Below are positions 1 through 10,607 of a DNA stretch of 64,000 nt, one piece after another (position 1 is the stretch's first letter; each line of letters starts with the position of its first letter). Position numbers and translations under genes: made by a program. Origin of the DNA: Eutrigla gurnardus (taxonomy: Eukaryota; Chordata; Actinopteri; Perciformes; Triglidae); contig OY741275.1 of assembly GCA_963514095.1 (NCBI GenBank), positions 6,885,151 through 6,949,150 of the forward strand. Direction: 5' to 3'. Under the pieces are notes generated by a model. That model had not been told where the DNA came from. It did no database searches and worked only from the letters and a program-made list of their open reading frames with translations.

Positions 1-3000
1 TGTGACGGATGTATGCTTGTGCTCGTGTAGTGCAATGTTTCTTCTTGTCCAAGTGGCCTGCCTTGCCAGTGCCAACAGTGTGTTTGTGAGTGCGTGTTTG
101 TGTTTCAGTCCGAAGAGCAGGGTCCAGGGTGTGAGTGCATTCTGAGTGAGGTGGCAGTGGGTGCGCAAAATGTTCAACAGAAAACAATGAAAAGACAACA
201 GTTCCGGGCAGTGTACAAACATATGCGACAAATCCTCGTCCATGATCCCACACACAGCACAGGTCCTGGAGAAGAGCTCTCTGTGGACCTGGTGCAGGAC
301 GACCCCGGTGTAGACCCTCCTGTGCCTGATTCGGTAGTCCAAGTCGAAGCAGAGGTGGGGGATATGTGGGACATTTATGTTTGACCATATTTCTTTTACC
401 TCCGAGCCGGGGAAGAGCCCCCTCCAAGCTGCCTCGGAGGACGGCCGCCTCCCCAGCCCGGACACCAGGATGCGGTAGAGGGTTTTGGTGGAGACCTCCG
501 TCAGGGGGGATTGTGAGGTGTTATGGCACAGGAGGAATCCCAGCCGGGGCTCCCGCACCGGCCCCCTCTCACAGAGAGCTCTCCTCCAGGACTCTGGCAA
601 AATCCTATCTAACCTATCACCCGTGGCTCTAATGTGCCCCGGCCTATACTTAACCCTCCCTCTCTTTAGTGCCTCGATGACTTTGGAGTAGTGAAAGAAT
701 CCCTCCCTGTTCACCACCTGACCTATCCTCACGACCCCCGCCGCCCGCAACGGTGCGCAGGACAGCGGCCTCCCTCCGTGCTGGAGGAAGGGAGTCTGGA
801 GGAAAGGCAGCAGGCTGACACTGCTTCTGTTCACTTCCTGGGGCACGAGGCGGGGCAGCAATTTGCCCCATGCCACTAGTGCCTCCCGAAAGAAGAGCGG
901 CAGCTGGCCGCCGGCCGTTCTGGGAGGGAGGGTGCACAAATTGTACACGTCTCCCTCCCCGTACTGAGCCAGCCAGCCCGCCACCGCCCCCTCCCAGGGG
1001 CACTGCCTAGCCGAATCCAAAAAATGTTTAATCAGTTTTAGCCTTAGTGCGTCTCTTTTTGCACTGATGTCAATTAGTCCTAAACCCCCCTCCCGTTTAG
1101 TACAGATTAACACCTGTCGAGCAATCGAATTTCCCTTTCCTCCCCACAGAAACGAGGAGAGTGCATCATTCAATGCTTTTAGTGCCCACTGTGGCAGCTC
1201 GCAGGTACCCAAAACACGCAATAGAGCGGAAGCTACTAAAGCGTTCCAGACTATTACCTTTCCTCTCAGACTCAAGACGCAAGGCCTCCACCGATTAATG
1301 GTGTGTCTCACCCGACTAATGACCCCATCCCAGTTACTTTTAGTGGTTTCGTCCCCTCCTATGCCCACCACAATGCCTTTAACCGTTTATCGACCACATT
1401 AAAACCCCATTTGTCTGTCCCTCCCCTGTCTACCCCTAAAATGCTTGTTTTTCCCACGTTTAGTTTCGCCCCTGAGGCTTTTTCAAAGTTTGCCACATGA
1501 CTCAGTATTATATCTATTTCCTGCGGCGCCGAGGCGAAGATGGTGACGTCATCCGCAAATGGGACGACAGTCACCATCCCCGACCCCGGCGCCACTCGCG
1601 ACCCTGGCAGCCGGCCGTCCGTGCTGATGGCAGCCACCAGGGTCTCTAGTGCTAAGGCGAACAGCAGCGGTGACAGGGGGCAGCCCTGCCTCACCGACTG
1701 CTTGATCGCGAAACTGCCTGTTAGTCTCCCATTAAGCTTAAGCTTGGAGCGCGCTCCCCTGTACAATAAGCCCACCATGCTTCTCAGGCTAGGACCGAAC
1801 CCCATTGCTTTTAGCGTGTTAAACATGAAGGTATGGCTGATCCTGTCAAAGGCCTTCTCCAGGTCTAGGCTTAGGAGATATCCCCCATCCCCCTCTATAC
1901 CTCTCACTGCTCCCTGGACCGTCAATATTAGGTCCGCTATATCTCTGCCGGGGATGCCGTATGCCTGCAGGCTTGTCACGGCATCCCCGGCCACCTCTTT
2001 CACCCTGTTAGTTAAGATTTTTGAGAAGATCTTATAGTCCACGTTAAGTAGGCTGATGGGCCTGTAGTTTTTTATGTCCTTTCTGTCTCCTTTTTTAAAA
2101 AGTAATGTGATTACTCCATCTGCAAACCCCTCAGGCACCTCCCCCCTATCTGTCATTTCATTGAACAGTTGGCATAATAGTGGGGCCACTAGATCGATGC
2201 AAGTGGTGTACAGTTCTGCCGAGAGGCCGTCCTCGCCCGGGCTTTTGCCCCTGGCTAGGCCGTTTATGGCCCTGACGACCTCGTCAGCAGAAATGCGGCC
2301 CTCTAGTACGGCGCTCTCGTCTCTACTCAGCCTGCCCGCTACTCCCTTTAATAAAGTCTCGCTCCCCCCCCCCCCCATAACCACACCCTCCCCGCTGAAC
2401 AATTCCCTGTAAAAGGTTTCACTCACCTCCTCAATTTGATCTCTGTCTGTCACTGATTTACCTTGCTGGTCTCTGAGCTCCGTGATAAGCTGCCTCTCCT
2501 GCCTGTGCTTTTCCAGCCCCAAAAAGTAGGCTGAGTACTTTTCCCCCTGCTCGAGGTCCGTGACCTTGGCCCTCAGAGCTGCTGCTGCGCTTTCCCTCCT
2601 CTGAAGGCTGACTAGCTGGGCCCTTACGGTGCCTAGGGTGACCAGCTCCTCCTCTGTGGCCGCGTCTATGTTCTCGGTAAGCTGATTTAATTGCTCAAGT
2701 AGCTTTGCCTTTTCCATACCCTGCAACCACCTGTGGTGTTTACTATAATTTATAGCTGCCTTTTTGATCCTGCTCTTGAACCCCACCCACCTTCCCAGCA
2801 CCCCCCCCTCGTCATTGCATTTGTGTATAAAGTAAATTAACATGTTCTTTATTTTTTTTAAAAAACTGCGTTCCTGCAGGAGCCCAGTGTTGAGGCACCA
2901 CGTGCCCCCACCCCGCACCTCCCCCGGCCCCGTGAGGCCGCAGCGCAGGAACAGGTGGTCACTCCAGGCACACAGCTCTAGACGGACTTCCCCGATCCTG

Positions 3001-3303
3001 CGCAGCAGCCCCCCGGAAGCCAGCAGGAGGTCTATGCGGGAGCGGCGACAGCGGCCCTGCACCATCTGGACCCTGCTGTACCTTTTGCAAGACGGGTTCA
3101 GAATCCGCCAGACATCAATGAGGTTGCCCTTTTCGCACAAGTCCTGCAAAGCCTGCCTGCTGATATCACCTTTCAGTTTTTCCCTCCCCCCCACATCATT
3201 CAAGGTTTGTATGCAATTGAAATCCCCAATTATCATTGTGCTTGGCGTTACCCATTTTCCTAGGCCCCGGAAAAGAGCCTTTCGTTCCCCCTCCTCATTG
3301 GCC
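1..3303 (-). pseudogene. E1 ORF2 remnant: endonuclease/reverse transcriptase, N terminus deleted
   Basis: Homologous to the 1256-residue ORF2 of E7. It starts abruptly inside the endonuclease, just before the GDFN catalytic motif, because the deletion at about 3301 removed the first ~110 residues, including the N-terminal Asn and Glu motifs. Downstream the RSRID and SDH endonuclease motifs, the RT palm motifs (DLEKAFD, RQGCPLSP, FADD) and thumb region are recognisable. A deletion of about 7 nt near 1378 (compare 54690-54700 in E7) shifts the frame after the RT domain. From there to the left edge the sequence parallels the open reading frame of E8, so the C-terminal region looks little decayed. 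Non-functional as it stands. Confidence 0.85.
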
Positions 3304-5377
3304 CCTTCCGTACGGGCACCTGTGCCGAGGGCAGCACATCATCTCCATCGAGACGGGGGGCCGCCCCCAGTCTTACTGCCTCCGTCGGCCGCCTCCAGAC
3401 TGCCCCGGTCAGGGCCAAAGAGCTCCACCTGGCTCAGTCCTTCCAGCCCAGCTTCCTGTTCCGGGGGCTCAGCCCGGGCTAGGTCAGCCCTAACGGCCAC
3501 ACCCGCCCCCCTGCTCGGGTCCTGCTGCCAGATTCCCGCCCCCTCTTGGGGTCCAGCTCGGGCTAGGTCAGCCCTCACGGCCACACCTGCCCTTCCTGCT
3601 TCCTGTTCCATTTCCTCCTCACTGTCCCCACTGCCACTCTCCTCCTCCTCTGAGAGGAGCTCCGCTGAGGAGCCTGCATCTCCCTCCTCCTCCTCTTCCT
3701 CCTCCTCCTCCTCGCTTCCTTTACAGGAGCACCTGGATTTTAAGTTCATGCATAATAAACATTTCTCCTCTTCTACCCCCCTCTTAGCCCCACACTCCCT
3801 CGCGTAGTGCCCCTGGACTCCGCACTTGTGACAATAAAACTCCGGACACTCTCTCAATATGTGGCCTGGCTGCAGGCACATCCTGCAGACCTTTGTCTGT
3901 CGGTCGTGTATCACCCGAAGTGTTCGGGCCCTACAGCCGTTTCAAAGCGGGCCGAGTACGGCAGGCTCTGTACTTTGTCATTAAATTTGACTTTCAAAAA
4001 TCTGGTGCCATCAGCTACGTTAGTCCCCGGCCACATCCTTCTTCTGATCGGGGAGACGGCTTCCACCCCCCAGCTCTCTAATTTAGCGACTATTTCCTCG
4101 TCTAGGATATAAGCAGGCAGGCTTAAAAAGGACACCACCAGTTCATCATTGCATAACCCTTTGGCAAGCACCACCGTCTCGCCAATTTTAAACCCGTCCA
4201 GCAATCTTTCTTTGCCTTTAATGTGAGACATAGTTACCTCGTAGGAGCGGGGCCCTGTGGCACGGCAGGCCACCAGACCTCCGCACAGGCCCCTCACCGC
4301 CCTCATCAGTTCCATAGCGGAGATGGGGATCGTTCCCTGGAGCTCCAGGAGCGCAGTGAGCTCCTTTTCGTACGCCAGCTGAACCGCCGGTCTTACGGAT
4401 GGATCAGTCCCGGCTCCAGCTGCCGCTCCGGCCGTGCCGGCTCTCCTCGCTGCTAGCAGAGCAGCCGCCTTCTCCCTCTCCCTCCCTGCCTCCGCCGCCA
4501 CTCACGCCGACGCCGGAGCCTCCGCACGTCCCGCCGCGTCCGCTGCCGTCCTCCCGGTTGTCATCCCCGGGTCCGCCAAGGCCGCCCCCGCCTGCGCTGG
4601 TTTCCCTGGCCTCGTGGCTCCCGCTCGTCCCGCCGAATCCGCCGCCGCCTGGGCCAGCTTCTCAGGTCCTGTAGCTCCCGCTCGTCCCGCTGAAACCACC
4701 ACCGCCTCCTGCACCGGCTTTCCCGGCCCCGTGGGTCCCGCTCGTCCCGCTGCCTTGGCCGCAGATCCAGCCGTTCCCAACCTGCCGGCCACGTTCGCGG
4801 CCGCCGCCACTGCTCCGACTCGTCCTGCTTGGATGGTTGCGGCCGCTGGTTTGACAGCTGCGTTCACTGCCATTGCAGCCCCCGTCGCCGCTTCTGCCGC
4901 CGCCGGTCTCATCACTCCCGGAGCGGAGGACGCGCTCCTTCCCACAGCATTTGCCGCCGTCGGCGTCGCGAGTTCCGCCGTGCCCGCTCGAGCAGCCGTG
5001 GACTCCGCTGCTCTGGCGTCCCCAGCCCGTGTGCCCGTCTCCCTCGGTGGCGCAGCTCCGGCTGCTCCGGTAGAGCCGCTCGCCAACCCGGAAGTCGGCC
5101 TGCTCCTCGTACTCTGCTGCCTTGGCGCATTCGCACGGTTTCTCCCCCTCGCCGTTTCCCATTCACCCTCATTCGCACAATCACTCTCACTCACAGACTC
5201 GATTTCATTCGTCATTCTCCCTGTTCTATCAATCTTCACATCAAACATTCCTTGAGCCTCCTCTCTCCTCCATGCGCCCTTTGCAGGACGCACCAAGGAG
5301 AGAGCAGGTGCAGCCAAAAACAGATTCGTGTTGCTTTTTATCGTTGTCAATTTGCCTTTTCCGTTTTTCGTTGCCAT
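3304..5377 (-). pseudogene. E1 ORF1 remnant: CCHC zinc-knuckle RNA-binding protein
   Basis: Gag-like ORF1 of subfamily B. The N terminus (ATG at 5375-5377) is nearly the same as that of E7, followed by Ala/Gly-rich repeats, the conserved globular region and paired CCHC knuckles. Lesions visible against E7: a Ser TCA to TGA nonsense codon at 4502-4504; a one-base deletion near 3913 just before the zinc knuckles; an extra G in the run at 3355-3360; and loss of the last ~60 codons at the deletion junction near 3301-3306. The product would normally coat the element RNA and accompany ORF2 protein to the target. Confidence 0.85.
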
Positions 5378-5420
5378 GATGTCCGTCCGGGTATTTACAA
5401 AAGGAGAACTTAAACAACCT

Positions 5421-5450
5421 CCCCCGACCAGTGCTAAACACTGCCGGGGG
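5421..5450 (-). promoter_or_regulatory. E1 5'UTR conserved hairpin
   Basis: A 30-nt inverted repeat starting 44 nt before the ORF1 ATG. In RNA sense it has a C-rich outer stem (CCCCCG with CGGGGG), a 1/2-nt asymmetric internal bulge, an inner stem CAGTG/CACTG and a 5-nt loop TTTAG. The loop is the same as in E7 and differs from ACTAG in subfamily A, while the stems are unchanged. The function is unknown; packaging or translation control are guesses. Confidence 0.75.
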
Positions 5451-5606
5451 GTATTTTCACAGACTATAAATCAAAATACACGGATAAACTTAAAATGCAT
5501 ATAATGTAAAGAAGGATTAAACAAAAGGAAAGATGAGAAACGAAAAACCGAAGTCCGTGAGCTTCACTCAACAAACACACGCTGCAAACAATTGCTCTCA
5601 CACTCT

Positions 5607-5650
5607 CACCTGATTGCTCTCTCACTCGCACCTGATTGCTCTCTCACTCG
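5607..5650. repeat. 22-bp tandem duplication in E1 5'UTR
   Basis: Two adjacent copies of a 22-bp unit beginning CACCTGATTGC (5607-5628 and 5629-5650). E7 has a single copy at the corresponding place (about 59390-59411), so the second copy is a local duplication in E1. Confidence 0.7.
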
Positions 5651-5680
5651 CACCTGCGCACTCACACAACTCTGAACTCT

Positions 5681-5710
5681 GGGCGTGTTCAGGGTGGTAT
5701 GGCCGTAAGC
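5681..5710 (-). pseudogene. 5S rRNA gene, 5' fragment (nt 1-30), cut by E1
   Basis: The first 30 nt of 5S rRNA, ending at nt 30. The matching 3' part lies left of E1, outside the window. Because this flank runs to nt 30 while 3' flanks of other elements start at nt 24, E1 carries a target duplication including CACGCCC. The internal control region (about nt 50-97) is separated from the start site, so the gene should be inactive. Confidence 0.9.
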
Positions 5711-6197
5711 CGAGGGAGCAGGCAGAGAAAGGCCCTTTATAGATGTCCATCGCCTTTTGCCAAGAAATGGAGGACGTGTGTGCTGATGATGACAAGTTCC
5801 CACCAAAGCCTCCCAGGACAAAATGATGACAATTTGGTCAGTGACAAGCACAATACCTGGACTATATTGACCAAACCGATGCAGTGAGCCCTGCTAAACT
5901 GCATGCAGCAGGAAGATAATCCCGCTTTTTGGCAATATCCGTATGTTTGCTTGTTCTGCTATGAAAACCGATCGCTCGATTTTGGAAAAGTTATACATTA
6001 TCGAGAAAATGGCTGCACGACCCAAACGTTACCGGGAAATTAAACAGGTCCCGTTAATGTTTGTAATGATTAATCAGATGATCCTGGGGACGTTGGGGGA
6101 TGGGGGGAGAACTGGGGGGTAAAGAATGAGATGAACTCCAATGTCCCCGTGGGAGGAGCAGCAGCACCCTCTGCTGTTTGTCAAGGGAAATGGAAAA
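5711..6197. repeat. 5S spacer (NTS), 487 bp
   Basis: Standard 5S non-transcribed spacer. It holds a TATAAA on the minus strand at about -26 to -31 of the 5S start (5736-5741). At 6086-6119 on the plus strand are four G-runs capable of forming a quadruplex. No coding potential; the small ORFs seen here recur in every spacer copy because the spacer is repeated. Confidence 0.9.
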
Positions 6198-6294
6198 AAG
6201 CTTACAGCACCTGGTATTCCCAGGCGGTCTCCCATCCAAGTACTGACCAGGCCCGACCCTGCTTAGCTTCCGAGATCAGACGAGATCGGGCGTG
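6198..6294 (-). pseudogene. 5S rRNA gene, 3' fragment (nt 24-120), cut by E2
   Basis: Nucleotides 24 to 120 of 5S rRNA, including boxes A and C, followed by a T6 terminator on the minus strand. The 5' boundary is the poly(A) tail of E2; its partner fragment is at 13062-13085. Confidence 0.95.
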
Positions 6295-6817
6295 TTTTTT
6301 TTTTATCTTTTATTATGAAAAATATACTTTTACATTTTGAAAAAACGATTCGTTAAAATCACAAACAACACAGAACAGACTGTACACAAAAATGAAATCA
6401 AACTGTAAATCAAACCAAAATGCAAATAAAGCCAACTGAAAATGAACAAAAATGCAAATGAACCAACTGTAAATGAACCAAAATGTAAATAAACAAAACC
6501 GTAAATGAACCAAACTGTAAATGATCAAAAAATTGAAATAAATGAAAAGGTAAATGATCGAAACTGAAAATAAATGCAAACTATAAATAAAGCATAAATA
6601 AACAGGACTAGAAATAAGCAAAACTGAGAAACAATCATAAATTACAAAACAACAAACTGCAAAAGAAAAGAGAAACCACATCACTGACAAACATGTACCC
6701 AACACATAATCCCCCACCGACACTGAAACACTCAATTTGACATATTAAAGGAAAACACTCAATGACACACACATAATGAAAATACACTTAATGACATACT
6801 CAAATGAAAAAAAACAA
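6295..6817 (-). other. E2 3'UTR with poly(A) signal and A-rich degenerate repeats
   Basis: A non-coding 3' region. AATAAA (minus strand) lies at 6309-6314, just before the terminal A-run. The last ~20 nt before the tail (TTTTCATAATAAAAGAT) are shared with E4 to E8 and may be the RT recognition end. From about 6360 to 6620 the plus strand repeats a degenerate motif of about 15-17 bp resembling AAACTGTAAATGAACC. No gene seen. Confidence 0.75.
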
Positions 6818-9800
6818 TTAGTCAAAACAAAAACACAAATCACCCAACTCATTGACAACACAAAAAGAACTGCCCGCCACCAGTGCGTCCAGTTGTTTTG
6901 CGTGATGCAGGGTCCTGAAATGTGATTGTGTGAGTGTCCTCCAGATGCGTGTAACTGATGTGTGCCTGTGCTCGTGAAGTGAGATGTTGCGACGTGTCCA
7001 AGTGGCCCGCCGTGCCAGTGCCAGTACAGTGTTTGTAAGTGCTTGCTTGTGCGAGAGTCCAAATAGCAGAGTCCAGGGGGTGAGTGTAGTGTGTGTGTAA
7101 TGGCAATGGGTGCGCAGAACAGACAACAAAAACACATGAAAACCCACCAACTCAGGGCAGTGCACAAACAAATGAACATCGTCTTCGTCCCCTAACTCAC
7201 AAACAGCACAGGTCCTGGAGAAGAGCTCCCTGTGGACCTGGTGCAGGACGACCCCGGTGTAGACCCTCCTGTGCCTGATACGGAAGTCTAGGTCGAAGAC
7301 GGAGTGTGGAATGTGCGGAATATTAATGTTCCGCCAGATTGTCCCCACGTCCGAGCCGGGGAAGAGCCCCCTCCAAGCTGCCTCGGAGGAAGGCCGCCTC
7401 CCCAGCTCGGACGCGAGGAGCCTGTAAAACGTCCTGGTGTTTATGTTAGAAAGGGGTGTGTCCTGGGTGGGGGTCAGGCACAGGAGGAACGCCAACCGAG
7501 GCTCCCGCACCGGTCCGGTGGTGCAGAGAGCTCTCCTCCAGGACTCTGGCATGGCCCTATCTACTCTAGCACCGGTGCTTCTAACGTGCCCCGGCCTAAA
7601 GCTAATCCCTCCCCTGTTCAGTGAAGTTTTGGCTCTTTGAAAATCAAAGAACCCCTCCCCGTCAATCACCTGACCAATCCTCGTGACCCCCGCCGCCCGC
7701 AGCGGAGCGCAGGACAGCGCCCTCCCCCCGTGCTGGAGGAAGGGAGTCTGGAGGAAAGGTAACGGCGCAATACTGCCTCTGTTCACCTCGGAAGGCTTGA
7801 GGCGGGGCAGCAACTTGCCCCACGCCTCTAGCACCTCCCGGAAGAACGGCGGCAGCCGGCTGTAGGCCGTTCTGGGAGGGAGAGTGCACAGATTGTACAC
7901 GTCCCCCTCGCCGTACTGAGCCAAACAGCCCGCCATCGCGCCCTCCCAGGGGTACTGCCTGGCCGGATCGAGAAATTTCCTAACCACTTTTAGCCGCAGT
8001 GCGTCTCTTTTGGCACTCAAGTCAATTAGTCCTAAACCCCCCTCCCGTTTATTACCGATTAACACCCGTCGAGCGATCGAATTGGCCCTCCCCCTCCAGA
8101 GGAATGTGGAGAGGGTGTCCTGCAGGACGTTTAGTGCCCACTGTGGCAGCTCGCAGGTTCCCAAAACGTGTACTAGAGTAGAGGCTACTAAGGCGTTCCA
8201 CACTATTACCTTTGCTCTCAGGCTGAGGCCCCGGGGCCGCCACCTGTTAACAATGTGCTTCACCCTGCTAATTGCCGCATCCCAATTACTGCGTGAGGCC
8301 CTATCCCCACCTATGCCCACATATATACCTAATACTTTGATCTGCTGCTGTATGTCAAAACCCCACCTACCTAAACCCCCCCCATTAGCTACTAATAAGC
8401 TGGTTTTTAACCTATTTAACTTCGCGCCCGAGGCTGCCTCGAACGCCACAATGTGCTCCAGAGCATGCTCTATTTCCTCTGGCGCCGAGGCCAGGATGGT
8501 CACGTCGTCCGCAAAGGGGACGACGGTGACCCTCCTGAGCCCCGGCGCCACGGGCAGTCCCGGCATGCGGCCGTCAGCTGCGACAGCGGCCGCCAAAGAC
8601 TCTATTACGCAGGAGAACAGTAGCGGTGAGAGGGGGCAGCCCTGTCTCACCGATCTGCCGATCCCAAAAGCCCTGCTTATTCTACCGTTTATTTTAAGGC
8701 GCGACTGCGCTCCCCTGTATAGGAGACCCACCAGCCGCCTTAGCACCGGGCCGAAGCCCATGGCGCTCAATGAGCCAAACAAAAAGGAGTGGTCAACTCT
8801 GTCAAACGCCTTGTCTAGGTCCAGGTTCAGGAGGAGCCCCTTACTGGACTCCTCCATCCCCCGGACCGCTCCTTGCACAGTTAAAATAGCGTCAGCAATG
8901 TCCCGGCCGGGGACGCCGTAAGCCTGCAAGCTGGTCACGACGTCCCCGGCCACCCCCTTCACCCTGTTGGTGATAATTTTGGCCAGAATTTTATAGTCAA
9001 CGTTCAGGAGACTTATTGGTCTATAGTTTTGGATCATTCTCCTGTCTCCTTTTTTAAAAAGGAGGGAGATTACTCCCGCCGCGAAGCCCTCAGGCACAAC
9101 ATTTTTATCAGACATTTCGTTATATAACTGAGTGAGGAGAGGCACAAAAAACTCCTTAAATACAATGTAGAGCTCAGCGGTGAGGCCGTCCTCTCCCGGG
9201 CTTTTGGCCCTGGATAGGCCGGCTACGGCCCTGGCGACCTCATCTTCTGTGACCCTCCCCTCTAATGTAACACTCTCCCGCTTACTTAACCTACCTCTGA
9301 TTTTATTGAGCAGCTGTTCCCTGCTCCCCACATCCACCTGCACCCTGCTAAACAGCCGCTCATAGAAGGAGACAGCTATCTCCTCTATCCCGTCCCGCCC
9401 CGTGGCTACGTTACCCGTCTCGTCCTGAAGTTGCTCGATGACCTGCTTCTGCTGCCTCTGTTTCTCCAGGCCCAAAAAGTACGCAGTGTACTTCTCACCG
9501 TGGAGGAGGTCAATGGCTTTGGCGCGCAGAGCTGCAGCAGAGCATTTGGCTCTGTGCAACTCAGCCAGCCTCGCCTTTGCGGCTTCCAGGCTGGCCAACT
9601 GCGCCCCAGTCGCCGTATCTATGTCATCAATGACATTTTTAATGATGTTACCCAACCTGTCCTCCTCCATCCTTTCCTGCCATCTTTTATGTTTTGCGTG
9701 GTTTATTGCTAATCTCTTAATTCTAGTTTTAAACTCCCCCCACCTCCCCAACAATCCCCGCTCATCATTACACTCATGAATACAGTATAGCAGGAGTTTG

Positions 9801-10588
9801 TCCATTTTACTTCTGAAGCGGCGGTCCTCCAGCAGGCCAGCGTTGAGGACCCACAGGCCGCCCCCCCGGACGTCCCCCGGCCCCGAGAAGCTGCATCGGA
9901 GGAACAGGTGATCGCTCCATGGGCAAGGCTCATAAGCAACCCCCCGAATCCCCCTCAGCAACCCCCCGGAGGCCAGGAGCAAGTCAATCCGGGAGCGGCG
10001 GCTGCGGCCCTGCACCACCTGGACCCGACTGTAGGCCCGCCTGCCTGGGTTAAGAACCCGAAACACATCAATTAAATCGCTTTTGACACACAAATCCGCA
10101 AACACACCCCTACTGACATCAGACCTGAGTTTCTCCCTCCCCCCCACATCATCCAAGGTCTGAACCAAGTTCAGGTCCCCCACGATGATGGTGGTGGGAG
10201 TGATCCACCTTTCTAGCCCTAGAAACAGGGCTTTTCTTTTCATCTCGTCATTATGGGCATAAACGTTAATCAACCTGCCTGCCCACTGCGGACACACAAT
10301 GTCCAAAATAATTACTCTGTCTTCGCCATCTGAGTGCACTTCTGCCCACGTAACCCCCGCCGCCTCCCCGAACAGCACAGCCACCCCTCCGGAGTTAACA
10401 CCCCCGTTGTTGCAAGCTATGCTGCCCTTCCACTCCCCCCGCACCCTTTGCTCCACCCGCTGATCCCACCAGGTCTCTTGAACACACAGGATTTCGTTGC
10501 TTTTAACACTAGCCAAAATGGCCCTGGTTTTAACCCACGTGCGGAGCCCTCGGGCATTAAGAGAGAGGAGGGAAGCCATCAGGGGCAC
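6818..10588 (-). CDS. E2 ORF2: APE endonuclease and reverse transcriptase, intact
   Basis: A 1256-aa polyprotein expected to nick the 5S target and prime reverse transcription from the nick. The N-terminal endonuclease shows SLNARGLR, VQETWW, NVYAHND, GDLN (Leu where most relatives have GDFN), RSRID and SDH. The RT shows the NYRPISLLN finger motif, LDLDKAFD, RQGCPLSP and the catalytic FADD. A C-terminal zinc motif of C-x2-C-x8-H-x4-C form lies about 130 residues from the end. The length equals ORF2 of E6 and E7 exactly, arguing against hidden frameshifts. The start is the ATG 19 nt after the ORF1 stop; MASLL, three codons later, is an alternative and matches the start of E6 and E7. Confidence 0.93.
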   Translation of the reverse strand: MPLMASLLSLNARGLRTWVKTRAILASVKSNEILCVQETWWDQRVEQRVRGEWKGSIACNNGGVNSGGVAVLFGEAAGVTWAEVHSDGEDRVIILDIVCPQWAGRLINVYAHNDEMKRKALFLGLERWITPTTIIVGDLNLVQTLDDVGGREKLRSDVSRGVFADLCVKSDLIDVFRVLNPGRRAYSRVQVVQGRSRRSRIDLLLASGGLLRGIRGVAYEPCPWSDHLFLRCSFSGPGDVRGGGLWVLNAGLLEDRRFRSKMDKLLLYCIHECNDERGLLGRWGEFKTRIKRLAINHAKHKRWQERMEEDRLGNIIKNVIDDIDTATGAQLASLEAAKARLAELHRAKCSAAALRAKAIDLLHGEKYTAYFLGLEKQRQQKQVIEQLQDETGNVATGRDGIEEIAVSFYERLFSRVQVDVGSREQLLNKIRGRLSKRESVTLEGRVTEDEVARAVAGLSRAKSPGEDGLTAELYIVFKEFFVPLLTQLYNEMSDKNVVPEGFAAGVISLLFKKGDRRMIQNYRPISLLNVDYKILAKIITNRVKGVAGDVVTSLQAYGVPGRDIADAILTVQGAVRGMEESSKGLLLNLDLDKAFDRVDHSFLFGSLSAMGFGPVLRRLVGLLYRGAQSRLKINGRISRAFGIGRSVRQGCPLSPLLFSCVIESLAAAVAADGRMPGLPVAPGLRRVTVVPFADDVTILASAPEEIEHALEHIVAFEAASGAKLNRLKTSLLVANGGGLGRWGFDIQQQIKVLGIYVGIGGDRASRSNWDAAISRVKHIVNRWRPRGLSLRAKVIVWNALVASTLVHVLGTCELPQWALNVLQDTLSTFLWRGRANSIARRVLIGNKREGGLGLIDLSAKRDALRLKVVRKFLDPARQYPWEGAMAGCLAQYGEGDVYNLCTLPPRTAYSRLPPFFREVLEAWGKLLPRLKPSEVNRGSIAPLPFLQTPFLQHGGRALSCAPLRAAGVTRIGQVIDGEGFFDFQRAKTSLNRGGISFRPGHVRSTGARVDRAMPESWRRALCTTGPVREPRLAFLLCLTPTQDTPLSNINTRTFYRLLASELGRRPSSEAAWRGLFPGSDVGTIWRNINIPHIPHSVFDLDFRIRHRRVYTGVVLHQVHRELFSRTCAVCELGDEDDVHLFVHCPELVGFHVFLLSVLRTHCHYTHTTLTPWTLLFGLSHKQALTNTVLALARRATWTRRNISLHEHRHTSVTRIWRTLTQSHFRTLHHAKQLDALVAGSSFCVVNELGDLCFCFD

Positions 10589-10607
10589 CTAGTGGAGGAA
10601 ATGCACA

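Larger units (their letters stand above)
1..5680 (-). mobile_element. E1: 5S-inserted Tx1-type LINE, subfamily B, degraded, 3' end outside window
   Basis: This is a non-LTR retrotransposon read right to left. Its 5' end abuts the first 30 nt of a 5S gene at 5681-5710, and its 3' end lies beyond the left edge. It has a 5'UTR (5378-5680), an ORF1 remnant and an ORF2 remnant, all closely related to E7. An internal deletion of about 0.5 kb near 3301-3306 removes the end of ORF1 and the first ~110 codons of ORF2, so the copy cannot be autonomous. Bases 1-1113 match 62888-64000 (E8) with only four mismatches counted by eye. Placement in the Tx1 clade (5S-specific Mutsu-like families) rests on the endonuclease/RT layout and target site, not on a tree. 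Confidence 0.88.

Noticed and set aside
6198..6294. 5S-derived SINE (SINE3-like) as the source of the 5S fragments
   Set aside because: Each fragment is contiguous with genuine 5S spacer and has its missing half on the other side of the LINE.
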